Shown here one piece after another: positions 22,572-33,952 of a DNA stretch of 64,000 bases. The notes beneath the pieces are model-generated. The model was not told where the DNA came from. It ran no database searches and saw only the letters and a list, made by a program, of their open reading frames with translations. The position numbers and the translations under genes were made by a program. Origin of the DNA: Saururus chinensis (taxonomy: Eukaryota > Streptophyta > Magnoliopsida > Piperales > Saururaceae). The stretch is taken from the NCBI GenBank assembly GCA_035235625.1, contig CP141143.1, positions 44,563,178 through 44,627,177 on the forward strand, read 5' to 3'. The stretch's first letter is position 1, and the number at the start of each line of letters is the position of its first letter.

Positions 22572-22673
22572 CTAATTTTTAATCAAGCAAAATTTAGTCA
22601 ACGCTAATGCAAGAACTTCCTGGGCAAGTATGAACAAATAGGGGGAGAATGGATCTCCTCGGGGAATACGCAT
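22572..22673 (-). pseudogene. LINE (L1-like) reverse transcriptase fragment
   Basis: The minus frame reads RGDPFSPYLFILAQEVLA followed by LALTKF and a stop. This is the plant L1 reverse-transcriptase block usually seen as RQGDPLSPYLFIL..E.L. The Q of RQGD is missing. The frame is open about 8 codons upstream of the ATG (VPSSANC). Nothing else of the LINE was found. Confidence 0.75.
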
Positions 22674-22849
22674 GCAATTTGCAGAGGATGGTACTGTCCT
22701 CGATGTGCTATCTTCCATCTCTTTAATGGTGAGAGCACACTTTCTCATTAAGTTTCGTCACCAAGCAAATCTAACATCTCAGTCTTTGCTGTTTCTCTTG
22801 GGATAGTGCAATTTCGTTGCTGTGATGAATGAAGTATGGTAGAGACGAC

Positions 22850-23890
22850 GAGTTATGAACATTATGATATGCTATTTCTCTCCAAGGAACATCAAATATC
22901 AGACCCATCCAAGTATGCCCTATCCATACTCAAACAAGCCAATCTTCACAACTGTAAGCTGGTAGCCTCAAGCCACCCAAAACACCAAAGTATACTCTTC
23001 CCAATCCCACTACATTCAGACAACTAGTCGGCAGCTTACAATACCTTACATTCACCCCACCATACATCTCCTTCTCTGTGAACAGAGTATGCCAACAGAT
23101 GCAATCACCCACTGCTCATGATATGATTGCAGTCAAACACATACTTCACCATGGCCTCTTCATCACCCCCATCCTCCACTAACAGTCTCACTGCTTATTC
23201 AGATAGCGACTGGGCAGGCAGCCCCACTGACAGAAGATCCACCACCGACTCTTGCATATTCTTAGGCCACAACCTCCTCTCCTAGATTGCCAGAAAGCAA
23301 CCAACATTTTCAAGATTTAGCACTGAAGCCGAATACAGAGCATTGGCCACTACTGCAGCTGAAATCATGTTCTTACTTCGTGAAATCGGCATCCTCTGCT
23401 CTACACCGCCAACACTAGATTGTGACAATCTCAGCACCACCTATCTTGCCAGCAACCCGGTCTTTCACTCCCGCTCCAAACACATTGATCTCAATCATCA
23501 CTTCATTCGTGAACAACTTGCCAACAAGTTTTTCAAGTTGCATCATATTCACAGTTCAAATCAGCTAGCTGATATCTTCACCAAACATCTCACCGCTCAC
23601 CAATTCTCCAATCTATGATCCAAGGCTTCAAGTGCTTCCACCACCTTCAGCTTGCGGGAGGGTATCAGACCAACCAATCAAGACCATCAACTTGCCAACT
23701 TCACAACCACTTATCTGTAACTGAATTCCCAGTATGCAATTCTATCTCAGTCGTCTATGCTCTTCTCACAAGAACCATCGGATTGTAACTAGATTCTTTT
23801 GATTCCTTTTGTACAGTGTCTATAAAGCTGAGACACGCTCTCTGTAATTCCTCTTCTTCATGGAATGCAATGCATAGAATTCCTCACAGT
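22850..23890 (+). mobile_element. Ty1/copia fragment: end of pol and adjoining 3' LTR
   Basis: Recognisable copia parts are the connection-domain stretch QISDPSKYALSILKQANL (about 22890), an RNase H start with YSDSDWAGSPTDRR (about 23195), EAEYRALATTAAE (about 23330) and the C-terminal SRSKHIDLNHHFIREQ and LADIFTKHL (to 23618). A purine tract GCGGGAGGG near 23656 marks the likely LTR border; the LTR probably ends near 23890. Gag, protease, integrase and most of RT are absent. It is a broken fossil with several interruptions, clearly older than the 41-kb copia. Confidence 0.8.
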
Positions 23891-24127
23891 TCTGTCCATC
23901 TTTGTCTATTTTAGTTTTATATCGAAGGCGTTGGTCGAGCATATGGCAGTTAGAACGCTCTTTCATCAACTTCATCATTTGCTCCTGCCCACATCGAGAT
24001 TCATGGCTGTAGCAATCTCAACGCCCACCAGGTTGTTGGGACTCCTCCCTACCTAAGGTTGCAAGAAGTTCTCAACCTCTCTCAGACCACAATGCACAAA
24101 TTATATCTCGATTATCAAAATGATATG

Positions 24128-24196
24128 CTCCCTCCGTCTTGATTTTTTAAACTTAATTATTTCTTAAAATGAACTATTAATTTAAAATAGAGGGAG
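24128..24196. mobile_element. Very short Stowaway-like MITE
   Basis: CTCCCTCCGT at 24128 and AGAGGGAG ending at 24196 are the typical Stowaway ends, enclosing only 69 AT-rich bp. Confidence 0.65.
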
Positions 24197-24403
24197 TATC
24201 AAATTGAGATGGGTGCTTTAGATACAACGCCGCAGGACTTCACTTCTACTAAGATTTAGGCCACTCGCACATATGAGAATCTATGGACTCTTGTAAAACT
24301 GATGACTGTACGAGAATAATTGTCATTATTAGGAATGATTTTCAATAAATTTTTTAATTGAATTTATTCATATAGAAAAATAAAATTTTATACCTAGTAT
24401 CTA

Positions 24404-24590
24404 CTCTCTTTATTCGGCCGATAAAAAAATTGTAATTTTTATTAAATGGTGGAAGCCACAACTAATAAAATAAAAAATAGCTTATAAAATACAATTCTTA
24501 AGTATAGTCATTTAAATTGGTCCAAATAGAACTAGTAACATAGGACTTTTTTTCAAATAGAACTATTATATATAAGATGGAGACAGTATA
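24404..24590. mobile_element. Degenerate Stowaway-like MITE
   Basis: The left end TACTCTCTTTATTC and right end GATGGAGACAGTA pair imperfectly as inverted repeats next to TA dinucleotides. AT-rich and non-coding. Confidence 0.5.
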
Positions 24591-26300
24591 ATAAAATCAA
24601 TTGTATTTATGAGAGGGATATATGGGTGAACTAAAATCCTATGCAACTAAGAATAAACCAAGCAAAACACATGATTTTATCAACGATGAAACCGTGTAGA
24701 AGTGAATTTGGATTCTCAACAAAACAGCTTTGTAAACATTTATTTTTACAAAAGTGGTTGCAAAGAGCCCCTACACCATTGCATCAAAGTTCTGAAATAC
24801 AAACAAGAGGGAACTTGTATTCGTGTGACATCGTCTCAACGAAATTTTCACTAAGCATGGAATAGTACAACATTTAATACAGAAATAAAAAATATAAAAC
24901 CTTGCCCATTGTATATAAAATCAATCAAAATACCATTAGAATGCAAGATTTATCTTTTCAATTGCTGTATAAAAAACAATTAAATGATCAAAGCCTAATT
25001 AATTTAATCGAATGTGACCATGCTGGCTGACACTAACCAAAAATTAGCATAATTTAAACACTTTCCTTAGAATATATAAATAACGGTCATATGGAAGCAA
25101 CAAAAAATTAAAGGAAAAGATTTGATCAAAATAATTTGGAAATATTTGAAGAAATCTCCAAAAAATCCTCAACTCATATAATAGACTTATTAATTAAGAC
25201 TAATCTTCACGGAGTAATAAGTCTAGGCTTGCCAGTAGAGGTGAAACTTTAAAGGGTTGACTCGACGGCTCAGCCCTACTCATTTCATCAAAATATAAGT
25301 TAGGGCTTAATTTTTTGACTCAATTTAAATAGGGTCAGTACATGGCTAGGGGCAAAAAACCCACAAACCCATTAAACTTGTTCTAAAATATAAAGAAAAT
25401 TACTCTCAAGCTTAGAAGAAAATGAGGACAGGTTGAAATTTTATATTTTTTAGAAAATTTAAGAGATTTTAGGCTTTGAAGCCATCTTGGTTGATTGTGA
25501 AGGCGGCCACCTAAAAGTTAGAGGCTTATGATCTTGTACGCTGTGTGGAGACCACACTTATATGTCATGGACTTTTATATTAGTTTTTAAAAATATAAAA
25601 AAATAAATATAAGCTTATAGCCGAAACTTTTAGAAATCTGCTTGGGTTAGGGCCAGGTAAGGTTCTAGCTACAATTGCTCTAGTATAGCTCGGTTTTAGC
25701 CTAACTGTGAGTTGTTGGATCACAATTATTAGATGACTCACATTAATAGAGGGGGTGTGAGAGTGATTCAAACTTATCTATATTCTAAGTAATGTATATC
25801 ATTGGATTAAAATCCAATCGCCCAAGATGCCTAGGCTCACAAGCACGAGCTCAAGAAGCAAGTAAAATTGATTGATAAATAACAAAACAAATAATTCAAA
25901 GTTGTTCAATGATGATTTAAAGCATCAAGCCCTGGAAGAAGATATCACGGGATTTTTCGAGTCTCCTCAATTTGATCCACATGGAGTCAATCTCCGCCAT
26001 CTTCACCTGCTGATTTTCATCATCAGCTCTCAATGCACCCTCCTGTTTGTAACTCAACTGAAATTTGTCGAGTCCATCCCAAACTAGACAGTCATGGCCA
26101 AACAAAAAACAATATGCCTAATTTAAAATACATTGGTTTTCATAAAAGCTTCGCAGTTATAAGCAATTATATCTGAGCTCATATCATACAAAGTTTACAT
26201 AGTTCTGCATACAATTTCTGTTTGTAACTCAACTGAAATTTAAAATACATTGGTCGAACTTCTCCTCCATATTCGCCATTTTATCCCCATTCGTTTCTAC
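24591..26300. other. Intergenic; possible old hAT-type MITE near 25220-25760
   Basis: AT-rich sequence without credible genes. Positions 25220-25400 and 25600-25710 hold GC-richer, gene-free stretches (GGGTTGACTCGACGG, GGGTTAGGGCCAGG) of the style seen in hAT ends, but termini could not be fixed. CTGTTTGTAACTCAACTGAAATT occurs twice (26042 and 26219). Confidence 0.4.
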
Positions 26301-26603
26301 TTAGCACCTTGGCTTCTCAGACTCGTCGGAGCTTCGGCCTCTCCTCTTCCGGCGTTCGAGCTCCATGTGGAGCCTGGCGTCGTGGGCTCGGCGCGTGGCG
26401 TCGCTCTTGAGGACCTCGAAGGCCGACTGCAGCCTTTGGAACTTGGAGGTGGCCTGTGGGTCGCTGGGGTTCTTGTCCGGGTGTATCTCCCGAGCTTTAC
26501 TCCTATAGGCCTGTTCGATCTCTCGGGCGGACGTCTTGAGGCCCTCCTCTCTGCCTCTAAGCCCGAGCACCTGGTACAGGTCCTCGAATGCCGCTGATGC
26601 CAT
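26301..26603 (-). CDS. Short J-domain protein (DnaJ family), copy b
   Basis: 100 residues. J-domain co-chaperones stimulate the ATPase of Hsp70 through the HPD loop. Seen: helix I region FEDLYQVLGL (6-15), helix II AREIEQAYRSKAREI (26-40), HPDKNP (41-46, HPD intact), helix III KFQRLQSAFEVLKSD (54-68), then a basic tail DARLHMELERRKRRGRSSDE. The DARL...tail resembles DNAJC17-like plant proteins, but that family is about three times longer and has an RRM, so this gene is probably cut short after the J domain. I chose the ATG at 26603 because the longer start (26648) would lie upstream of any transcript from the TATA box at 26639-26645. No signal peptide. Relics a, c and d keep only the segment after the J domain. 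Confidence 0.75.
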   Translation of the reverse strand: MASAAFEDLYQVLGLRGREEGLKTSAREIEQAYRSKAREIHPDKNPSDPQATSKFQRLQSAFEVLKSDATRRAHDARLHMELERRKRRGRSSDESEKPRC

Positions 26604-26638
26604 GAAAATCTCTTGGGCCACTGGGTAACCATCCTTCC

Positions 26639-26645
26639 TTATATA
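26639..26645 (-). promoter_or_regulatory. TATA box of the J-domain gene
   Basis: The minus strand reads GTGTATATAAGGAAGG, 36 bases upstream of the ATG, implying a very short leader. The block TATATAA..GGATGGTTACC is shared with relic c (TATATAA at 46101-46107). A half HSE-like TTCAGGAG lies at 26660-26667, and GGAAAGTTTCC palindromic motifs follow at 26690-26725. Confidence 0.5.
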
Positions 26646-26649
26646 CACT

Positions 26650-26952
26650 CCTCTTCCAATTCAGGAGATTACTCGGTCTCATAATACAAGGAAAGTTTCC
26701 TCGATTTACATCAGAAACTTTCCCGGTTTCAAATCAGGAAATCGCTCTATCCATTATGGAGTTTCATTTAGTCTTTGTCTTAGTTGTAATTAAAATTAGG
26801 AAATCGTTGTTTCACTTGGAGTTAGTTTTACATTGGTTGCCTAATTGCCTTTGGTTTTGCTCCTGCCGAGAGTCCCTGAAGTACCATGAACCGTGTCGCA
26901 GCAGACCGCGGGAAGAAGATGCTTTTTGGGATGATTTTAACTATGACTCTTA
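26650..26952. other. Upstream region of the J-domain gene
   Basis: No second gene was seen. It holds the repeated GGAAAGTTTCC/GAAACTTTCCC motifs noted with the TATA box; the rest is unremarkable. Confidence 0.4.
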
Positions 26953-28219
26953 AGGGGTGCCCATTTACCCGACTCACTCAACTGCTACATATGAAATCTT
27001 TTAACTTAGTATTATTATTTTATTTATCTGTTATAGATATTTTGTTGTAGACCAAAATTTGGTTGCAAACAATCATTTCAAAGAGGTGTCTTTATATGAA
27101 AGTGACATGGTTACTATTTATAGCCAAAAGTTTATGAATAACCCTCATGTTTATACAAGTGAAGCTGCTACATTGCCTTCAATGAGAATATCTTCCATAG
27201 AGAATAACTTGTTCTTTTATTGGATAAGATTTATAAGTAGTTGGTTTTGGTATAGTTGAGCAATGCTAAGTGATCATTATACATTTGGATTGAACTTGTT
27301 ATGAGAATGAGCTTATATAGATATACATTAGATAGACTTTTAAGAAGAAAAATGATATTCATACTCCACTTTCTCTACACAGAAAGCCTTACTCCAATTA
27401 TGATTGGATATAGAAGGATTTGAGTCACACATCACAAAATGGAGATTCACTTTTATTTATCTATTCAGAGGTAGAGTAAGTGTTTTGGTATTAAGAAAAT
27501 TAAGTAAAAATATCATATTCCCATAAATAAATATATATTGTTTACAATAGTTTATTTATTTATTATATATTTGTTTATTAGTTGGTCTGTCATTTACCCA
27601 TTACCTGCCCATTTACCCGGTGAGTAATGGGTAGATTTGGTTAGGGGTGTTAACGAGCCGAGTTTCGTTGAGCTTTAGAGTATTCAAGCTTGAGCTTGAC
27701 ACTTCAATTTCGAGCTCGAGTCGAGCTTGAATCGAGTTCAAGTCGAATTTGAGCCGAGTCGAGTTGCGATATCTTGTAATTCTTGCTTAATTTGTAATTG
27801 TGACCCAGAGTTATTTAGAGAAAAATCACTAAAACCAACATGGTTAATACATGACGGAGGGAGTAAAGTTTCATAAAAATAGCTCTAAATCTTATATTGT
27901 ATATAACAAAAAGCCTCATGTAATTGTACATGAAAAAGTAAAAATGATATATTAAATAGAAAGTGTTTAAACTTGGGAGACATGAAATCTATATAGTATG
28001 TGATATATGCATGTGTATACTTGAAAAAATAATGTACTTAATATGAGTTTAAGTTTTTATCAATCTTCAAGCCGAACACATGTATTTTGAGCTTGGATTG
28101 ACCAACTTAGAGTTCGAGCTTGAATGCAAGTTGAGCCGAATCAAGCTCAAGCCGAGTTGAGTTTTCAAGCTTACTTTAACACCCCTAAATATGGGTAATG
28201 GGTAAAGTATGAGCACCCT
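26953..28219. mobile_element. Non-autonomous hAT-like element (outer), with a second one nested in it
   Basis: The left end AGGGGTGCCCATTTACCC and right end GGGTAAAGTATGAGCACCCT are imperfect inverted repeats. The flanking octamers GACTCTTA (26945-26952) and ATCTCTTA (28220-28227) match at 6 of 8 positions, as expected for an old hAT insertion. No transposase was seen. Short frames inside (for example 27059-27259) have no recognisable motif. Confidence 0.6.
27642..28187. mobile_element. hAT-type MITE nested in the outer hAT element
   Basis: TAGGGGTGTTAA at 27642 and TTTAACACCCCTA ending at 28187 are inverted repeats. Both ends then carry GAGC-T-CGAG-rich sub-terminal sequence (GAGCTCGAGTCGAGCTTG; GAGCCGAATCAAGCTC). 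The flanking octamers match at only 5 of 8 positions. The interior is AT-rich and non-coding. Confidence 0.65.
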
Positions 28220-28441
28220 ATCTCTTACAACCCTAATTTCAAATACTATTCACCTTCAATTAAAATGAATTGTAGATGTTATGGCAAAGTATATCCGTTT
28301 GAGTGGGAATAAAATAAAAATTTTGATCCTAATCAAAATGATGATATAAAATGTATGTCACAGTCAATTCCATCATATTTGAAAAAATATAAAATTTTAA
28401 CAAATGTGTAATCAGTGGACAAAATGAGTGTTTTTTAAATA

Positions 28442-28642
28442 CTCCTTCCATCTTAGACTAATAGTTCCATTTGGCAAAAAAATTTGTTCCTTATTAATAA
28501 TTTTATTTTGTTTAATTTGCATAGTTAGGTACTTAAATAAGAGAATTATATGCTTATTTTTCCTTCTTTTAGGTGAAAGTTTTATCATTAAATAAAAATT
28601 ACTATTTTTCTAAATATAACTACTAATATTAAACGGAGGGAG
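28442..28642. mobile_element. Stowaway MITE
   Basis: CTCCTTCCATCTTAGACTAATAG and TATTAAACGGAGGGAG form terminal inverted repeats, flanked on both sides by TA (28440-28441, 28643-28644). A diverged, inverted relative sits near 40661-40855. Positions 28220-28439 hold nothing recognised. Confidence 0.85.
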
Positions 28643-29733
28643 TATAATTTAAAGAGTGCTAGAAGGGGCTGCAACATGTTGCATATTGTTCGTGTAGGCA
28701 TTCTCCTCATCGCTGTAGGAGAGGACTTCCCAGTTGGATCAAGACGTATTTGAACATCATCTCTCATGGCTCATGCTTCACCTTCATTGCCTTTGGCGGC
28801 CATCGCATTGTGTTTTTGAAATTTCTGGTGTGAAAGGATTGACCAGGTGCTCCAAAAGTTTCAAACGATGCTGTAATAGAAAATATCACATGATTGTCCG
28901 TTCTCCTCAATGCTAAACCTATGTAAGCATATTTACACCACACTTGAAGTTAGACATGACACCATCATTCACCCATAATTTAATCACATTATATGAAGAC
29001 GTACAAGTCCATTTTCATGCTATAATCTTGCTAGAATCATGCTTAAAACATAATGAATCATTCAATCATGGATTCAAGATAAGCAATTCTAACATGTTTA
29101 GCCAACAACATGTAATTTCACATAATACTTAAATATTCTTCATAATTTCCAACATTAATATCATGCTCTTCCAGTAGCTCATTCTAGTATAAATTACTCA
29201 GCATGAACATAAGAAATGTTATTTAAGAGTAAAAACTTGAAAATGAATAAAATAGGCAAAATAGTCGAATATGCAGTGTTGGCGTTTGAACGGCATGTCT
29301 GGCTATTCGAACGGCATGATTGGCTGTTCGAACACCTGGCCATTCGATCGGTTCCCATGCCATTTGATAGCTATAAAGGCAATCTCTGGTTCATCTTCCC
29401 CACTTCAAAATCAAAATTGAAACTTCCCATACACTTCATAAATCATCAAATCTCATCCCCAAACTTAATGATAATCAAATCCATGCTTACAGGGGGTTAT
29501 TCAATTAGGATCTGAAAATAAAATATTAGTATTTTAAAATCTTCTGTTAGTCATTTTAAATTGTCTATACCATATTTACAATCCAGTGTTATTATATTAG
29601 GATTTAAAATTCAATATTTTAAATATGATGGTAGTGGTTGAACATTTGATTCGTATATTCGAAATACAAGCTTGGTAAAAAAAAAAATTCAACTTGAGAG
29701 GATTTTGCAGTATACTTAACAACATACAAGTCA

Positions 29734-29771
29734 CATTTTACAACACCACCTCAAGAGGTGGTCTTGTAAAA
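29734..29771. repeat. Near-perfect palindrome in the Harbinger left arm
   Basis: ATTTTACAACACCACCTC pairs with GAGGTGGTCTTGTAAAAT across a 2-base centre, 17 of 18 pairs. It would form a strong hairpin 245 bp inside the element. Its role is unknown. Confidence 0.8.
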
Positions 29772-31734
29772 TGACAGAACGCTTGCCTATTAATGAGGGC
29801 ATCGCGGGGAAAACAGACGACGACACTGTTTAGGGGCCATCGTTCTGAACTGCCGTTCTCACTATTTTCACCGTTTGGAAAAGAAAGGCCAGCATACGCA
29901 CTTGGAACTTGGCGGAGGCTGCTTGGACTGGAGCTCGGCTACTAGATCTAGCGATTGGATCTGATCACTGCAGGTATTCTCTTTACCAAGGCCACCGAAG
30001 CTCGGCGGCTGGATCTCCTCCCACCCTCTGACCACAGCTTCGTCTTCTCTATCTCTTTTAATTTTTTTTCCTCATCATACACTCTTGCTATTCCACTCAT
30101 GGCCGCCTCTCACTCCGACCCAACCCTGGTTTCGATCTGGGCTTTTTGACTACTACGCTTGCAATTTGTAAGCTTTTCTGAGTTTTGATCTGGTTCTTTT
30201 TAGATTTTTGATCAAGGTTGCAATTTGTAAGGTTTTTTGCTTTTCAATCCGGTTTTGTTTTTTCACTCTGATCACTAAGCTTGCAATTTCTAAGCTTTTC
30301 GGCGATTCTCAGTTTGGGAATAAAAAATAGTTGGAAATTGCAAGCTTTTTTATCTGGTTTTTCCCATTGTTTTTGATCTAATTTTCCTACGGTTGCAATT
30401 TCTACGATTTTGGGCTATTCTCAGTTCCGGAATTAGATTCTCAGTTGGACTATTTTTGTCTCTCGAAATCCTCAGTCGATCAATAGACAGTAGAGGGCCT
30501 CCATGATGGGCTTCTTCATGGCGGTTGATCGGAGGTGTTCCTTCAATTCTTTTTTTTCTCTACCTCCCTGTTTCTTCTGGACTGATGACAGAGAAGATGC
30601 AAACACGGGCGAGTTTAAATTTGTGTATACAAGACAATGATAAAGTGGCCAATAGATTCTTGGTATGTCCTGAATTGGAGCATTTCATTTCCTTTCAAGG
30701 CAAATATGGCTATTGACCGTTGGGCTATGGGAAATATTGCTTGTTGGTGTCTTTGATTTCTTCGTGCCTTCTGAACCTTGTAGAGAGAATCTACTACTTC
30801 ATTTTAATTTATTTTGTAGTTACATGTTCTTTCATATTCTTGCAACCGTAGATTAGATTTCTCCTTTTGCGTTTTGGGGATTCTTCTTTTGCATGCTTAG
30901 AAATCTTATCAATTGGGAAATCATACATTTTTTCAATCAGATGGAAAGCATACATTTTTTTCAAATTTATAACTTTTTCATTGTATGCAATGCGATTTGG
31001 TGGTTTAAATTCAGGGCTTGGAATTTACTTGTGCATAATTTGCTTCTAAAATTTGTATTGGCATGCATAACTTATTTCCTAAAATTTATGTTCTTCAACA
31101 CTGATTTGCATCTATGTGGTTATCTTGTGATTGGCATTTTAGTGGTTATCTTGCACAATAGCCTTTGAGTTTTTGAGTGCATTGTATTTCATATTTCAAA
31201 GTGATAATTAACACTGCATAGTGTGATGCTTGTTCGTCCCCAATTTAATAATGCTTGAGTAACACAATTAAGCTTACTGTGGTTTTTTAGTCTGACCCGT
31301 TAGAGGTTCTTATGCTTGTATTAGATATAGAAGAATTTTGTTAAGAATGTATGTGAATTCTCAATTTATCATAGTCTTGAGTGATTAATATTAGTGCTTC
31401 TTATGCTTCTACAAGATAAAGAATCGTAGGCAATACAGACTGAATTAGTAGTTGTGTGTTAAATAATAGGCAATGCAAACTGAATTAGCAGTTGTGTGAT
31501 GAATACTAATTAAGAAATTGTGTTAAGGTATGCATGCTATGAATTGTTTTTGTAATTGTAGCTGAATTGTTTGGTCATATTTTTTAAATTATATGAAGTG
31601 ATATGCATTTGTAAATATGCACTTGTAAAGTGATATTAAGCCCATAGTTGTCATGGCCTTCTCTTTTTTTATTTCATTTGCATAGTTTTTGATGGGTGGT
31701 TGCTGATGAGTTAGTTTCTGATTACCCATAGATA

Positions 31735-32442
31735 TGGCAAGTGAAAAGGAGGTAGAGGGAAAGGTAAAGGGAAAGCAAATTATGAGCAATGGTCATTTGT
31801 GGAGACTAAAGACCTTATTAAACTATTGGTGGATGAAGTTAACCATGGAAATAGATTGACTAATGGGACTTTTATAAAGGAGATAATAGATGAGAATGTA
31901 CTTCCAAAATTGAATGAAAAGTTTAATTCGCATAAGAATGAAATGAGCGTAAAAAACAAGTTGAAGGTTTTAAAACAAAAACTTGCACCCATTGAACAGT
32001 TCATGATGTCAAGTTCTGGATTTGGATGGGATAGTTACTGCTTCAAAAGTAGTGTGGGATGAATATTTTCAAGTAACATTTAGTTGACTCTCATACGTAA
32101 TATGAATAGTATTAGTTTATTTTTAATTTAATAATATAAATATATTACATAATTATGTATTATTATCCAACTCATAGAAGGTTAAATCCAGGGACTACAT
32201 CTGAGACAAGAGATGCCATAGTCGCATTAGCACCTAATTTTGATCTTCTTGTTAAATCTCGTGAAATTACAAAAAATTGGTTTCATGCTATAGGAGAGAT
32301 TCCAAACCTTAGTAAGGATTTAAAGTATTTTGCATATGAGTTTTTGAGCAATGCAACGTTGAAGGAGGCATTCGTCAGATTGCCCAACGAGGAACATCGT
32401 GAATGGTTGGAATATAAGTTTGCAAGAAGAGGGGATGTTTGA
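31735..32442 (+). pseudogene. Harbinger ORF1: Myb/SANT-like DNA-binding protein, lightly damaged
   Basis: From the ATG at 31735 (MASEK) the expected frame is lost after a few codons by an apparent 1-base loss. The main frame then reads ANYEQWSFVETKDLIKLLVD and GNRLTNGTFIKEIIDE to about 32010, a Myb/SANT-like (MADF-related trihelix) domain that helps Harbinger transposase bind DNA. A second frame break lies near 32030, before TASKVVWDEYFQ. A probable intron (GTAACATT near 32072 to about 32154) leads to the last part, 32155-32442, with FHAIGEIPNLSKDLKYFAYE and EEHREWLEYKF, ending in TGA. This tail is typical of plant Myb/SANT-like ORF1 proteins. Confidence 0.7.
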
Positions 32443-33952
32443 AAGATGACTTATTATTGCTGATTTTTTGGGTTCTCAAGTAGATTTTCTTTTGGATGTG
32501 ATTATTAGGAGTATTAGTTTATAAGAATATTAGCCACTTAAAAAAATGACTTGACCTGACTATTTTTTGGGGTTCTTGACTAGATTTTTTGGGTTGTGCA
32601 TATTAGAAAAGTTCCATTGACATATATGTTGATGTCTATGCATGGATTGACAAGGAGGAATGCTTTGGCTATTTGAACTACTTTTTTTGTGTGCCAATGT
32701 GTAACTGTAAAGCATAAAACAATGAATGAATTGGGCGATTATGGAGTTCCGCTTATTATGGTATTGGTTTGCTATTTCTTTTTGCTTCTAGGCTAATATG
32801 ATATAGTTTTTATGTGGTTGAGTGTCTATGTCAATGGTTTTGTGCCAATGAGATGTGCCTAATTCTGAGATCCATGGAATAAACACTCGTATGGTTAGTC
32901 GCCCTAATGTCCCGAGGAATGTGTTTTTGTTCTTTATTTTGGGAAATGGATTACATTTATTTTAATTTTTGTTGTTGATTTATTAATGCATAATAACATG
33001 TTTGATGAGATCGGTATTGTGGATGTTGATTTATGTTAACAGAGTATTAGATTTCTTGTATAAATTGTTTGACTTTGGTCATGGTATTTTCGCATGTCTT
33101 CATTAGCATTCTGGCGCAGTATGTGAATTCTTGATGAGATCTGTAATCATCTGGTCTATATTGTACACTATTTAGGTATTCCATGTTAATCAGGCTAAGG
33201 TAATTAAAAGCTAGTTTGGTTTTACATGTCAAAATATTGTTATTATGGTTAGTATTTCTTACACAAAATGTAATCAATACAAAGATGGAGACTTATAACT
33301 ATAGGGACGGTGAGATCTTCTTTTGCTTAGAAGGGCATAGAAATGGTCTTTGTTTTCATTTTTTGATGGCGATCTGACGTTGATACTTGCATCATGTCAT
33401 ATGTATTTCTCTTGCTCTATATGGTTATAGCCTTCTATATTGTTATTGAAAAATTTGATACAAGTTAAATATTTCCATTCTTTATTTTGGTTTTGTGCCA
33501 ATGTGTAACTGCAAAGCATAAAACAGTGAATGAATCGGGTGAAATGTGCAGATTATGGAGTATTTATGTGTGACAATGGATATACGATGGTTTAAAATTA
33601 TTTAAAATTGTTTTTACAGGTTTTAGCTTTCGTTAGTTTTCCCAATTTATACCTATTATATTGCAAAACAAAATTGAATTTTAAAGAAAATGTGTGAAAT
33701 AATCTCATGCATGACATGAATAAACATATATCAACTTCCTAATACTTGTATCAACACTTATATGTTTACCGTTTGTGAAACTCATTTATCATAATGTGCG
33801 AAATATGAGTTTATCTTTTATGATAAATGATCTTTGTTAGTATGACTCTTGTAGATGTTTTATGTGGTTTAAGGGTTCATGATTCATTTACGTATTTGTG
33901 TGGTGTCATGTTAATGTTTGTGAGTTTTTTCCCCAAACAATTATAATAGCAG

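Noticed and set aside
26250-26597. 115-codon plus frame opposite the J-domain gene
   Set aside because: It is the antisense of a clear J domain with an intact HPD motif.
29280-29360. TTCGAAC/GTTCGAA motifs suggestive of a tRNA T-arm
   Set aside because: No cloverleaf, A/B boxes or CCA-side stem; the repeats lie within the inferred chromovirus LTR.
30867-31168. F- and I-rich short frames in the Harbinger leader
   Set aside because: AT-rich composition, no motif, inside element non-coding DNA.
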